From Nocardioides cavernae (GTDB taxonomy: Bacteria; Actinomycetota; Actinomycetes; Propionibacteriales; Nocardioidaceae): a DNA stretch of 64,000 nucleotides. The DNA lies in NCBI RefSeq assembly GCF_016907475.1, contig NZ_JAFBCA010000001.1, positions 1,612,001 through 1,676,000 of the forward strand. Direction: 5' to 3'. Below, one piece after another: positions 46,257 to 55,062 of this stretch (position 1 is its first letter; each line of letters starts with the position of its first letter). The position numbers were made by a program, and so were the translations under genes. The notes under the pieces were generated by a model. That model worked only from the letters and a program-made list of their open reading frames with translations. It did not search any database and was not told the DNA's origin.

Positions 46257-46598
46257 CTACTTGATCTCACGGACCTCCTGCGGCCATCCGCACCCCTCGG
46301 CGATCTTGCCCGCCCACATCTTCGCCGTCTCGAGGTCGGGGACGTCGACGATCGTGATCCCGCCGAGGTACTCCGTGGTCTCGACGTAGGGGCCGTCGGT
46401 GATCGTGATCGTGCCGCTCGTGGCGTCGGCGCTGAAGGCCTCGGAGCGGTCCTCCACGAGCCCGCCGGCGAACACGAGGGCGCCGGCGGCGTCGATCTCC
46501 CTCACCACCGCGCTGCTCGGCTCCACACGGGTCTGGTACCACTCGGCGGGGTGGTCGCCCACCCACTGCTGGTTGAAGTAGATGGCGTACATCGTCAT
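46257..46598 (-). CDS. YCII-related (DGPF-type) domain protein
   Basis: 113 residues; MTMYAIYFNQQWVGDHPAEW at the start and the family hallmark DGPYVETTEYLGGITIVD. YCII-like proteins have a dimeric ferredoxin-like fold and are often found with ECF sigma factors; none is here. ATG 46598 has AGGAGGAG upstream and lies two bases from the stop of the small ORF 46600-46710, which follows the BTAD regulator. Confidence 0.87.
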   Translation of the reverse strand: MTMYAIYFNQQWVGDHPAEWYQTRVEPSSAVVREIDAAGALVFAGGLVEDRSEAFSADATSGTITITDGPYVETTEYLGGITIVDVPDLETAKMWAGKIAEGCGWPQEVREIK

Positions 46599-46599
46599 G

Positions 46600-46710
46600 T
46601 CACTCCTCCTGTGCGGCCGCCCCGTGCGGCCCGTCACCACTCTGACGGACGAGCAGGGTCCGGATCGACACCCCCGCAGCGGTGATCGCGAACGTGCCGA
46701 CCACGCTCAC
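46600..46710 (-). CDS. Possible 36-codon ORF coupled to the BTAD regulator
   Basis: GTG 46710 overlaps the stop of the large regulator gene (GTGA), and its TGA ends one base before the YCII gene ATG. The product has a hydrophobic start (VSVVGTFAITAAGVSIRTLL) and an acidic tail (AAAQEE). Coupling at both ends argues for translation; codon third positions are GC-rich. No homologue is recognised. Confidence 0.35.
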   Translation of the reverse strand: MSVVGTFAITAAGVSIRTLLVRQSGDGPHGAAAQEE

Positions 46711-49700
46711 ACGTTGATCCTGTGAGAGTCCTGCAGACGCGCGATGAAGTCTGCGGCCTGGCTCTCGAACAGGTGGACCTCGCGCGCACGTGCGAGCGAT
46801 CGCGCTTCCTCGGCCGCCATCCGCACGCGGGACGTCGACGTGCCGGTGGCATGCATCAACCGAGCCTGCATGAGCCGGACGAAGCCCTCGGCGTAGCGCT
46901 GGCCGTAGGTGTCGATGGAGTCGAAGGCCCGGTCGAGGGCGTCCTCCGCGACGGCGGGGCGACCGCACACCAGGTACATCTCGGCAAGCAGGGCCAACCA
47001 GGTGGTGAGTCCGGACCGCGTGGGTTCGCGCAGGTGGGCGTCGATGAGGGCCTCGGCCTCGGCCGTCGCCTGCTCGGCATCCTGGCCCGTCAGGGCGCGG
47101 CTCCAGCACCTGCCGAGCCGCTGGTAGGCGCCGAGGAAGACGTAGGCGTGCTCCGGGTCTGCGGCGATGCCCCGGTCGGCCGCCCGCGCGGCCCAGTGCG
47201 TGTCGGACACCAGGGCCGCGGCGGTGACGGCGAACGACGACCACACCGTGACGTCGTAGGAGTGGTCTCCGGCATCCGCCTCGATCGACCCGAAGAGCGC
47301 GCGTCCCTCCGTGACCTTCCCGTGCAGCACGGTGTTGAGCGCCAGCATGGCCGGGGACAGGAGCTGGAGGTCGTGCCGCAGCGGCTCGTCGTCGTCCCAC
47401 GAGCGCGATCGCGTGCGCACGACCGCGTTGGACTCGCTCAGGAAGCGGTACGCGTCACCCACGTTGCCCACGTCCCACTGGTGGATGCCCCATGCGTGCC
47501 GTCCGTACGCCTGGACCACGGGGTCCTCGGACCGCTCGCCCTCGACGAGGAGCCGCCGCGCCAGGTCGCCGCTGCGGTCGAGCTGGATCGCCTGGGAGTG
47601 GGCAGCCCAGTGGGTGAAGAGGAAGTCGGCGGCCGCGCGCTCACGACCGAGCGCGCGGGCGACCGTCTCGGCGCGCTCGAGGAGGGCCGAGGTCGAGTCC
47701 GCGTCTCCCATGTACCCGGACTGCATGCCGATCACCGCGACGAGCTGCGACAGTGCCGACAGCTCGAGCTCGAGCAGCCCGGCCTCCCGGCTGATGGCTG
47801 CGGCGCCCTGGAGGTGAGTGGCGGCGGAGTCGAACGCCGATCGCGAGATGGCCCGGCGGCCGGCGCGGAGCAGCGCGGTGGTGGTGCGCTCGGCGTCCGC
47901 GAGCGGTCCGGCCAACCTGAGGTGATGGGCCAGCCGCTCGTCGTCGGACTCGTCCCGCGAGGGCGCGGTCTCCAGCGCACCTGCGATCTGCAGGTGGAAG
48001 CGCCCCAGCTCGACCGGTGAGGTGGACTGGATGACCGACTCGCGCACCAGGTCGTGGGCGAAGGCCAGGTTGAACGGCGTGCCGTTGGTCGTGAGCAGCG
48101 CCAGGGCGTCCGCGGGATCGAGCAACGCGATGCACGCCTCGACGTCCAGTCCCGACGCCCGGGCCAGGAGGCGCAGGTCGACCTCCCGGCCCATCAGGGC
48201 GGCGCGCTGGATCACCACTTGCGTGACCTCATCGAGGGTGCTCATCCGGTCACGCACGATGTCCCGCACGGTCGACGGGACGCCGCGATCGGCCTCACCG
48301 GCGTGTGCGCGGTTGCCGTCGGCCATCAGACGGGCGAGCTCGCGTACGAAGAACGGGTTGCCCTCCGTGCGTGCCTGGATGCTGCGGGCGATCGCCGCAG
48401 TGGGTGCGCGGCCCGTCTCCCGTCGGACGAGCTCTGCCACCTCCGCCGGCTGCAGCGGGCCGAGGTGGATCCGCTGGTGGTGGGCGAGCCGGCCCACGGC
48501 TGCCAGCGTGCGGCTCAGGTCGACTCCGGGGCGGGGTGCTCGATCACGCAGGATGCCCACGAGCAGCACGCGCGAAGGTTGCTGCGAGGCGACGTGCTTG
48601 AACATCTGCAAGGACGCGAGGTCGGCCCACTGCATGTCGTCGAGGACGAGCACGAGGGGACGCCCGGCAGACGCGCGTGCCACGAGGGAGACGGCCTGCT
48701 CGAACAGCCGGAACTGTGCTCCGCTGTCCGGCAGGACCGCGCCGCCCAGCACGCTGTCGTCGCCGGGTTCGAGCAGGCGCCCCAGCTCGCCCACGCCCGC
48801 CGCGGCCTGCACGTCGGGGGGCTGGTCGCGGCGCAGCTCGGTCAGGACCTGCGTCCACGGCCACAGTGCGGGGATGCCTTCATGGCTCAGGCAGCGCCCC
48901 CACGCCACGGTGGCGCCGTGCTGGGACGCCGCCTTGCCGAGCTCCTCGAGCAGCGAGGTCTTGCCTGCGCCCGGCTCTCCCTCCACGAGGACCAGAGACG
49001 CGTGCGCATCGATCGCCCGATCGAGGGACTGCATCAGCGTCCCGAGCTCCTCGGCGCGGCCCACGAGGCTGCTTGGGCCCGCTCCGTCGGCGTCGGACGG
49101 CGACCGCGGGTGTGGAGGAGTCGGGCCGACCGCCGTCGACGTCGAGGACGAGCGACTCGCCGTCCCCGCCGAGTCGGCAGCCTCTCCGAGGGCACGGGCG
49201 TGCGCGGCACGCAGGTCGTGACCCGGGGAGACGCCCAGCTCCTCGACGAGCCGGGTGCGGACGCCGTCCAGGACCGAGAGCGCCTCTGCCTGTCGGCCCG
49301 ACGCGGCGAGTGCGTCGACGAGGCTGGCTTGCACGGGTTCGTGCAGCGGTGCCATCCAGGCAGCAAGCCGAAGTGGCTGCACCACCCGTTCGGAGTGCCC
49401 CTGCGTCCGGGCGAGTGCAGCCGCCGAGACGCACGCGTCGAAGAACTCGTTGTCGAGGCCGGCGAACAGCGGCACCGCGGTCCTGCTGTGGGTGAGTCCG
49501 TCCCCGGCGGGTCCGTGCCACAGCGCGAGCGCACGGGCGTAGTCGTCCGAGGCGTCGTCCGGGCGGCCGGACGCCACGTGACGGCGCGCGCCCTCCACGT
49601 GGAGTCGGAAGTCGACCAGGTCCACGGCGCCGGGGACCGCGGACAGGATGTAACCGCCACCGCGGCGCTGGACGAAGGCCCCGGACTCGCGTACCGCGAG

Positions 49701-49967
49701 CGCCGGCTCCAGCACGCGCCGGATGGCGCCGACATACTTCTGCAGGATGTTGATGGCCGACCTCGGGACGTCGTCGTCCCACAGCAGGTCGATGAGCTCC
49801 GACACGCTCGTTGGCCTGCCGACCCGCGCGAGCAACAGCGCGAGCAGGTACTCCTGCTGGCGCGGCCCGAGGGCCAGCTCCGTGTCGTCACGCCAGACTC
49901 GCAGCGGGCCGAGGACCTGAAGGCGGACCTGGCCGGGCTCGTCTGCGTGCGTGCTGAACACGAGCAT
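46707..49967 (-). CDS. Large AfsR/SARP-like regulator (winged helix + BTAD + AAA ATPase + TPR-like)
   Basis: 1086 residues. N-terminal OmpR-like DNA-binding domain (VRLQVLGPLRVWRDDTELAL ... LIDLLWDDDVPRSAINILQK), BTAD helices (residues about 105-255), a linker, then an ATPase domain with Walker A LVEGEPGAGKTSLLEEL (about 330) and Walker B LVLVLDDMQWADLASLQ. The C-terminal 500 residues are alpha-helical repeats. No C-terminal LuxR helix-turn-helix is visible. It is divergent from the hydrolase/MFS/serine-repeat operon, its likely target. ATG 49967 has GAGGA upstream; the frame continues far upstream but there it is antisense to real genes. Confidence 0.88.
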   Translation of the reverse strand: MLVFSTHADEPGQVRLQVLGPLRVWRDDTELALGPRQQEYLLALLLARVGRPTSVSELIDLLWDDDVPRSAINILQKYVGAIRRVLEPALAVRESGAFVQRRGGGYILSAVPGAVDLVDFRLHVEGARRHVASGRPDDASDDYARALALWHGPAGDGLTHSRTAVPLFAGLDNEFFDACVSAAALARTQGHSERVVQPLRLAAWMAPLHEPVQASLVDALAASGRQAEALSVLDGVRTRLVEELGVSPGHDLRAAHARALGEAADSAGTASRSSSTSTAVGPTPPHPRSPSDADGAGPSSLVGRAEELGTLMQSLDRAIDAHASLVLVEGEPGAGKTSLLEELGKAASQHGATVAWGRCLSHEGIPALWPWTQVLTELRRDQPPDVQAAAGVGELGRLLEPGDDSVLGGAVLPDSGAQFRLFEQAVSLVARASAGRPLVLVLDDMQWADLASLQMFKHVASQQPSRVLLVGILRDRAPRPGVDLSRTLAAVGRLAHHQRIHLGPLQPAEVAELVRRETGRAPTAAIARSIQARTEGNPFFVRELARLMADGNRAHAGEADRGVPSTVRDIVRDRMSTLDEVTQVVIQRAALMGREVDLRLLARASGLDVEACIALLDPADALALLTTNGTPFNLAFAHDLVRESVIQSTSPVELGRFHLQIAGALETAPSRDESDDERLAHHLRLAGPLADAERTTTALLRAGRRAISRSAFDSAATHLQGAAAISREAGLLELELSALSQLVAVIGMQSGYMGDADSTSALLERAETVARALGRERAAADFLFTHWAAHSQAIQLDRSGDLARRLLVEGERSEDPVVQAYGRHAWGIHQWDVGNVGDAYRFLSESNAVVRTRSRSWDDDEPLRHDLQLLSPAMLALNTVLHGKVTEGRALFGSIEADAGDHSYDVTVWSSFAVTAAALVSDTHWAARAADRGIAADPEHAYVFLGAYQRLGRCWSRALTGQDAEQATAEAEALIDAHLREPTRSGLTTWLALLAEMYLVCGRPAVAEDALDRAFDSIDTYGQRYAEGFVRLMQARLMHATGTSTSRVRMAAEEARSLARAREVHLFESQAADFIARLQDSHRINV

Positions 49968-50165
49968 CCCGTCCTCGAGCGCTGACCGAAGGGTGATGCG
50001 GGAATCGTAGGCGAGGCGCACCCCGCCCGACCACGGTCGCGGGCCGGCCGACGAACGCTCGCGCGACTGGATTTCGGCTGAACGCCGTCCCCTTCGCCGT
50101 GCACGGATCGTCCACAACTCGTTGGTGAGGTGGGCTTCCCGCAGTCCCGACCCGGAAGGCCACCC

Positions 50166-50864
50166 ATGTCGCAACCCACTGTCGTCCTGGTCCACGGCGC
50201 CTTCGCCGACGCCTCGAGCTACGGTCCCGTCATCCGCCAGCTGCTGGGCGAGGGGATCAGGGTGCTCGCGCCCGCGGTGCCGAACCGTGGCCTCAACGAC
50301 GACGCGGCAGCGGTCTCGGCGGTCCTCGCGACCGTCGAGAGCCCGGTCGTGCTCGTCGGCCACTCCTACGGGTGCGCCGTGGCGACCGTCGCCGGCATCG
50401 CGGACAACGTGAAGAGCCTCGTCTACCTCGCAGGCTTCGTGCCCGACGCGGGGGAGGCCCTGGGTGAGCTGCAGGACCGCTTCGCACCGTCGGACCTGGC
50501 GACGGCACTGGTCCCGACGCCGATCGCCGGCGGCGTCGACCTCACGGTCGACGTCGAGAAGTTCCCCGCGGTGTTCGCCGCCGACGTCGACGCCTCGACC
50601 GCTGCGGTCCTGGCCGTGACCCAGCGGCCGCTGTCCGGAGCGGCGTTCGGCGACCCTGCTGGCGCCGCGGCGTGGAGGACCAAGCCGGCGTGGGGCGTCG
50701 TGGCCGCGCAGGACCACGCGATCAACCCCGATGTCCAGCGCTACGGCTACCAGCGAGCGGGTGTCTCGGCGATCGAGGTCGACAGCTCGCACCTCGTCAT
50801 GTTCGCCCAGCCGACGGTGGTCAGCGACCTGATCAGGAAGGCCGTCACCTCCGTCACCGAGTGA
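50166..50864 (+). CDS. Cytoplasmic alpha/beta hydrolase
   Basis: 232 residues. MSQPTVVLVHGAFADASSYG carries the HG oxyanion segment; the nucleophile elbow is VVLVGHSYGCAVA, the acid probably in AAQDHAINPD, and the catalytic His in VDSSHLVMFAQP. It resembles EstC-type esterases. GGAAGG lies upstream of ATG 50166. It is followed by an exported paralogue. Confidence 0.87.
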   Translation: MSQPTVVLVHGAFADASSYGPVIRQLLGEGIRVLAPAVPNRGLNDDAAAVSAVLATVESPVVLVGHSYGCAVATVAGIADNVKSLVYLAGFVPDAGEALGELQDRFAPSDLATALVPTPIAGGVDLTVDVEKFPAVFAADVDASTAAVLAVTQRPLSGAAFGDPAGAAAWRTKPAWGVVAAQDHAINPDVQRYGYQRAGVSAIEVDSSHLVMFAQPTVVSDLIRKAVTSVTE

Positions 50865-50942
50865 CGCGGGCCCAGGGCGCGGTTCCACAGTGCAGTGGAG
50901 CCCGCCGGGACTGCCCCCACCATCCCACCCAAGGAGACACCC

Positions 50943-51797
50943 ATGTTCCGCTCCAGCCGCCGGCTCCTCGCTGCGCTCGGCACCATCCTGGTGGCCGTCC
51001 TCGCCGCCACGCTCCTCACGTCCACCTCGCAGGCTGGGGCACCGTCGGCCTGGCCACCCCGGGTGGCCCACCCGGATCCGGGATCCGGACGGCCGACTGT
51101 GGTGATGGTCCACGGCGCCTGGGCTGACTCGTCGGGCTGGTACGAGTCCGCCGAGATCCTGCGCTCGCGCGGGCTCGACGTCATCGCACTGGCCAACCCG
51201 CTGCGCGGACTGGCCTCCGACACGGCGTACGTCCGCAGCGCACTGGAGACCATCGAGGGCCCTGTCGTCGTCGTGGCCCACTCCTACGGCGGTGCGGTCG
51301 TCACCGGCGCGGCCACGGGCCTGCCCAACGTCAAGGCACTGGTGTACGTCGCCGCCTTCGTGCCGGACGAGGGTGAGCCGGTCGGTGCCCTCAACGAGCT
51401 GAACCCGGGCAGCCTGATCAACGAGCAGGCACTCATCGTCCGACCGTTCTCGACCGGCACGGGGGGAGGGGCCGACCTGTACATCCGTCCCGAGATCTTC
51501 CGCGAGGCGTTCGCGGCCGACCTCCCGGCACGCACGGCCCGCCTCATGCAGATGACCCAACGTCCCCTGTCGGCGGCGGCGCTGGGTGAGCCGTCGGGCA
51601 CGCCGGCGTGGCGGACCATCCCGTCGTGGTACCTCCTGGCCACGCAGGACCGGACCATCCCGCCCGCCACCCAGCAGTTCATGGCGGCGCGCGCGGGGTC
51701 GACGATCGTCAGGGTGCGGTCGTCCCACGTGGCGATGCAGTCCCACCCGGAGTCGACGGCGGCCCTCGTCCTGGCCGCCGCGCGGACCGTCCGGTGA
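50943..51797 (+). CDS. Exported alpha/beta hydrolase, paralogue of the preceding gene
   Basis: 284 residues with an N-terminal signal (RRLLAALGTILVAVLAATLL). The mature part parallels the upstream gene throughout: VVMVHGAWADSSGWYES, VVVVAHSYGGAVVTGAA and VRSSHVAMQSHPE. AAGGAG lies upstream of ATG 50943. A tandem duplication with acquisition or loss of the signal peptide is inferred. Substrate unknown. Confidence 0.87.
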   Translation: MFRSSRRLLAALGTILVAVLAATLLTSTSQAGAPSAWPPRVAHPDPGSGRPTVVMVHGAWADSSGWYESAEILRSRGLDVIALANPLRGLASDTAYVRSALETIEGPVVVVAHSYGGAVVTGAATGLPNVKALVYVAAFVPDEGEPVGALNELNPGSLINEQALIVRPFSTGTGGGADLYIRPEIFREAFAADLPARTARLMQMTQRPLSAAALGEPSGTPAWRTIPSWYLLATQDRTIPPATQQFMAARAGSTIVRVRSSHVAMQSHPESTAALVLAAARTVR

Positions 51798-51824
51798 GGC
51801 GGGGCGAGTCGGGAGGAGGCCCGG

Positions 51825-53075
51825 ATGCACGAGCACGCCTACAAGGCCCAGTGTGACCTGGAGGAGAGGCGGCACCAGGCGCAGGCAGCCGAGCGGAGGG
51901 TCGCGCTGACGCTGTTCGCGCTCGCGCTCGGCACCTTCGCCATCGGGACCGGTGAGTTCGGCAGCAACGGGGTCGTCCAGCTGATCGCGACCGACCTGGA
52001 CGTGTCGGTGCCGACGGCCACCAACGCGGTGACGGCGTACGCACTGGGTGTCGTCGTCGGTTCTCCGGTCCTGACGATCGTCGCCGCGCGCCTCAACCGC
52101 CGCACACTGCTGCTGTTCCTCGTCGGCCTGTTCCTCGTCGGCAACATCCTCTCGGCGCTGGCCTCCGACCTCGGCCTGCTGGCGATCGCCCGGTTCGTCA
52201 CCGGCACCGTGCAGGGTGCGTACTTCGGTGCCGGGGCAGTGGTCGCGGCGTACGCCTACGGTCCGGGCAAGGGTGGCAAGGCGTTCGCGACGGTGATGGC
52301 CGGTCTCACCGTGGCGACGATCTTCGGTTCGCCCCTCGGGACCTTCATCGGCCAGCGGGTCGGGTGGCAGGCCCTCTACCTCGTGGTCGCCGCCACGGGC
52401 CTCGTGGCCGGTGTCGCGATCTGGTTCTTCGTCCCCCGTACCCCCGCCCTCGACGGAGGCTCGGTGACGACCGAGCTCGGTGCGCTGCGCCGGCCGATGG
52501 TGTGGGTGACCACGGCCATCGCCGCCCTCGGGATCTCGAGCATCTTCGCCGTCTACACCTTCATCGGGCCGTACATCACCGATGCGGTGGGGGCTGACGA
52601 GTCGTGGATCCCGGTCGCACTCGCCGTGTTCGGCCTCGGGATGGCGGTCGGAAACTGGGTCGGCGGACGGCTGGCCGACCAGTACGAGCACCGGGGCCTG
52701 GTGACGGGGTACGCCGGGGTGCTGGTGTTCCTCGTCGTCATCGGGCTGCGCGGCGACCAGCTGGCGGTCCTGCTTCCGTGTCTGTTCGGGGTGGGGGCGA
52801 CCACCATGATGGCCATCCCCACCATCCAGGTGCTCCTGACGAGGTACGCGCCCGAGGCTCCGACGCTGATGGGTGCCGTCAACCTCGCCGCCCTCAACCT
52901 GGCCAACGCGCTCGGCGCAGTGGGGGGCGCCCTGGCGCTGGGCGCCGGATGGGGCACGCTCTCGACGGCGTGGGCGGGACTCGCGTTGACAGCCGCGGGC
53001 CTGCTCCTCTTCGCCGTCACCGTCCCGCGAGCGGCGCCTCCTGCGATGACCGAGCCCACGCCGGCCGTGGCCTGA
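51825..53075 (+). CDS. MFS transporter (DHA1/AraJ-like)
   Basis: 416 residues with 12 hydrophobic helices after a 25-residue charged start. Helix 1 reads LTLFALALGTFAIGTGEFG, motif A region is VVGSPVLTIVAARLNRRTLL, and helix 5 has FGSPLGTFIGQRVGW. Similar to chloramphenicol/arabinose-type exporters. GGGAGGAGG precedes ATG 51825. The stop is 13 bases before the serine-repeat gene, so both are probably in one operon. Confidence 0.88.
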   Translation: MHEHAYKAQCDLEERRHQAQAAERRVALTLFALALGTFAIGTGEFGSNGVVQLIATDLDVSVPTATNAVTAYALGVVVGSPVLTIVAARLNRRTLLLFLVGLFLVGNILSALASDLGLLAIARFVTGTVQGAYFGAGAVVAAYAYGPGKGGKAFATVMAGLTVATIFGSPLGTFIGQRVGWQALYLVVAATGLVAGVAIWFFVPRTPALDGGSVTTELGALRRPMVWVTTAIAALGISSIFAVYTFIGPYITDAVGADESWIPVALAVFGLGMAVGNWVGGRLADQYEHRGLVTGYAGVLVFLVVIGLRGDQLAVLLPCLFGVGATTMMAIPTIQVLLTRYAPEAPTLMGAVNLAALNLANALGAVGGALALGAGWGTLSTAWAGLALTAAGLLLFAVTVPRAAPPAMTEPTPAVA

Positions 53076-53088
53076 CGAGGTGGCGGCG

Positions 53089-53388
53089 ATGTTGTCGTTG
53101 CGCTCCCGCGGATCCTTCCTGTCCATCTGCTCCGACGGGTCGATCCTCTCCGTCGGGTCGATCGGGTCGGTGTGCTCGGTCGGCTCGATCGGGTCGGCGT
53201 TCTCGATCGGCTCGATCGGCTCGGTCCTGTCGGTGATGTCCATGCTCTCGAGCCAGAGCAACTGCTCGGTGCTCAGCCATCGCAGCAACTGCTCCATCCT
53301 CTGCCGGGTGAGCAGCAGCTCGATCCTGAGCCACCGGGCGACGCGCTCGATCCTCGGTCGCCCGGTCCCGAAGCGGCGCGCGAGGTGA
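53089..53388 (+). CDS. Serine-triplet (XXS)n repeat protein of unknown function
   Basis: 99 residues from ATG 53089, five bases after GAGGTGG. From the initiator Met the sequence divides into triplets with Ser in the third place: 27 of the first 29 triplets fit (MLS, LRS, RGS, FLS, ICS, DGS, ILS, VGS, IGS and so on). First positions are mostly Ile/Val/Leu, second mostly Gly, Leu or Cys. The last 12 residues are basic (ILGRPVPKRRAR). Codon third positions are almost all G or C, so it is coding. The stop overlaps the GTG of the flavoprotein gene. A beta-solenoid is possible. I cannot assign a family or function. Confidence 0.8.
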   Translation: MLSLRSRGSFLSICSDGSILSVGSIGSVCSVGSIGSAFSIGSIGSVLSVMSMLSSQSNCSVLSHRSNCSILCRVSSSSILSHRATRSILGRPVPKRRAR

Positions 53389-55052
53389 CCACCAACGTCG
53401 ACGGCGCTCCAGGTGCGAGTGGTGGGGAGCCGAGGCTCACAGCTGAGCAGTTCCAACGTCTGGCTTCCTACGGAGTGCGCAGGACGGTGCAGGCGGGCCA
53501 GGTCCTGTACGCCACGGGGGACAGCTCGTACGACCTGTTCCTGATCGAGTCCGCCGCGGTCGACGTGGTGCGTGAGGCGAGCGTCAGCGAACATGAGCAC
53601 GTCGTCTACACGCGGACCGCGGGCGACTTCATGGGTGAGCTCAGCATCCTCACCGGGCAGACGGTCTATGTCACGGCCAGGGTTCGGGAGCCGGGCCTGG
53701 TCGTGCAGATCGGGGCTCGTGCGTTCCGCACCTCACTCGCTGAGCAGGTCGACATCGCGGACGTGCTGATCGAGGCGTTCAGGCTGAGGCGTCGCATCAT
53801 GCTCGACTCGGCGGGCAGCGCGCTCGAGATCGTCGGTCGGCCGGACACGGCCAGCAATCGTGCGTTGCGGACCTACGCGGCGCGCCTGCAGCTCCCGCAC
53901 TCACCCTTCGACGCGGACTCGGTGGCCGGTCAGTCCCTCATGGCCGCCTACGGCCTTGTCGATGAGGACCTGCCCGCCGCTGTCCTGTTCGACCGCGTCC
54001 TGGTCAGGGCGACGCCCCAGGACGTGGCCCGGGCCGTCGGGCTCACCTTCGAGCCGTCGGACCGCGACGTCGACCTCGTCGTGGTCGGCGCGGGGCCGGC
54101 TGGGCTCGCCGCGGCCGTGTACGGCGCGTCGGAGGGTCTGGTCACCGTGCTGCTGGATGCCCAGGGTCCCGGTGGCCAGGCCGCGACCACGTCGCGCATC
54201 GAGAACTACCTGGGGTTCCCCGGCGGGATCAGCGGCGACGACCTGACGCGGCTGGCGTTGGTGCAGGCGTTGAAGTTCGGCGCGCAGGTCTACGCGCCTT
54301 GCCATGTCGTGGGCCTGCGCGGCGAGCCGAGGGGCCCGGTCCTGAGCCTCGCGGACGGCAGCGAGGTGCGCGCTCGCGCCGTCATCGTCGCCACCGGCGC
54401 GCGCTACCGGCGCCTCGCCGTGGCGCGCTGGGACGAGTTCGAGCGGCGAGGGGCCATCCGGTACTCAGCGACCGAGCTCGACGTGGCGGGCTGCGAGTCC
54501 AGTCCCGTCACGGTCGTCGGTGGTGCCAACTCAGCGGGCCAGGCAGCGCTGTTCCTGGCCTCACGGGGATGCCGCGTCGATGTCCTCGTGCGCGGGGACC
54601 GCATCGCGAAGTCGATGTCCAGCTATCTGGTCGACCGTCTGGAGGCCCACTCCATGGTGACTGTCTGGACGAACGCCCATCTCCTGGAGCTGTGCGGCGA
54701 GGAGGACCTCGACGGGGTGGTCATCAGGGCCGACGGCGGCGCCTTGTTGGTGCGCGACTCCCGGGCGCTCTTCTGCTTCATCGGTGCCGAACCCGACACC
54801 GCCTGGATGAACGGGGTGACCCGTGACGGAGACGGCTTCGTCATGACGGACGTCGCCCTGGCCGCGGCCGATGCCGCGGACCCCGGCATGGCCCTCCTGC
54901 CCTACCAGACGAGCCTGCCTGGGGTGTTCGCCGCCGGCGACGTCCGGGCGGGCTCGATGAAACGTGTGGCCTCCGCCGTGGGCGAGGGAGCCAGCGCGGT
55001 GGCCTCCGTGCATCGCACGCTGGGCAGGTCCCGAGACCTCCCGACCCACTGA
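53385..55052 (+). CDS. cNMP-binding-like domain fused to a thioredoxin-reductase-like flavoprotein without CxxC
   Basis: 555 residues from GTG 53385, coupled to the previous stop. Residues about 20-140 match a cyclic-nucleotide-binding fold (QAGQVLYATGDSSYDLFLIE; GDFMGELSILTGQTVYVTAR), but the Arg of the phosphate cassette is not evident. From about 220 comes a two-dinucleotide flavoprotein: FAD motif LVVVGAGPAGLAAAVYGAS, GQAATTSRIENYLGFPGG, NADPH motif VVGGANSAGQAALFLA, and C-terminal GVFAAGDVRAGSMKRVASAV. The position of CATC in thioredoxin reductase is occupied by YSATELDVAG, so the disulfide is absent. NAD(P)H-dependent reduction of an unknown partner is inferred. Confidence 0.88.
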   Translation: MTTNVDGAPGASGGEPRLTAEQFQRLASYGVRRTVQAGQVLYATGDSSYDLFLIESAAVDVVREASVSEHEHVVYTRTAGDFMGELSILTGQTVYVTARVREPGLVVQIGARAFRTSLAEQVDIADVLIEAFRLRRRIMLDSAGSALEIVGRPDTASNRALRTYAARLQLPHSPFDADSVAGQSLMAAYGLVDEDLPAAVLFDRVLVRATPQDVARAVGLTFEPSDRDVDLVVVGAGPAGLAAAVYGASEGLVTVLLDAQGPGGQAATTSRIENYLGFPGGISGDDLTRLALVQALKFGAQVYAPCHVVGLRGEPRGPVLSLADGSEVRARAVIVATGARYRRLAVARWDEFERRGAIRYSATELDVAGCESSPVTVVGGANSAGQAALFLASRGCRVDVLVRGDRIAKSMSSYLVDRLEAHSMVTVWTNAHLLELCGEEDLDGVVIRADGGALLVRDSRALFCFIGAEPDTAWMNGVTRDGDGFVMTDVALAAADAADPGMALLPYQTSLPGVFAAGDVRAGSMKRVASAVGEGASAVASVHRTLGRSRDLPTH

Positions 55053-55062
55053 AGCGGACCGG

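Noticed and set aside
49968..53600. Upstream extension of the minus-strand regulator frame to 2297 codons
   Set aside because: The extension is antisense to two hydrolases, an MFS gene and the serine-repeat gene, which have ribosome sites and family motifs; its sequence is low-complexity Arg/Asp/His-rich, typical of antisense frames in GC-rich DNA.
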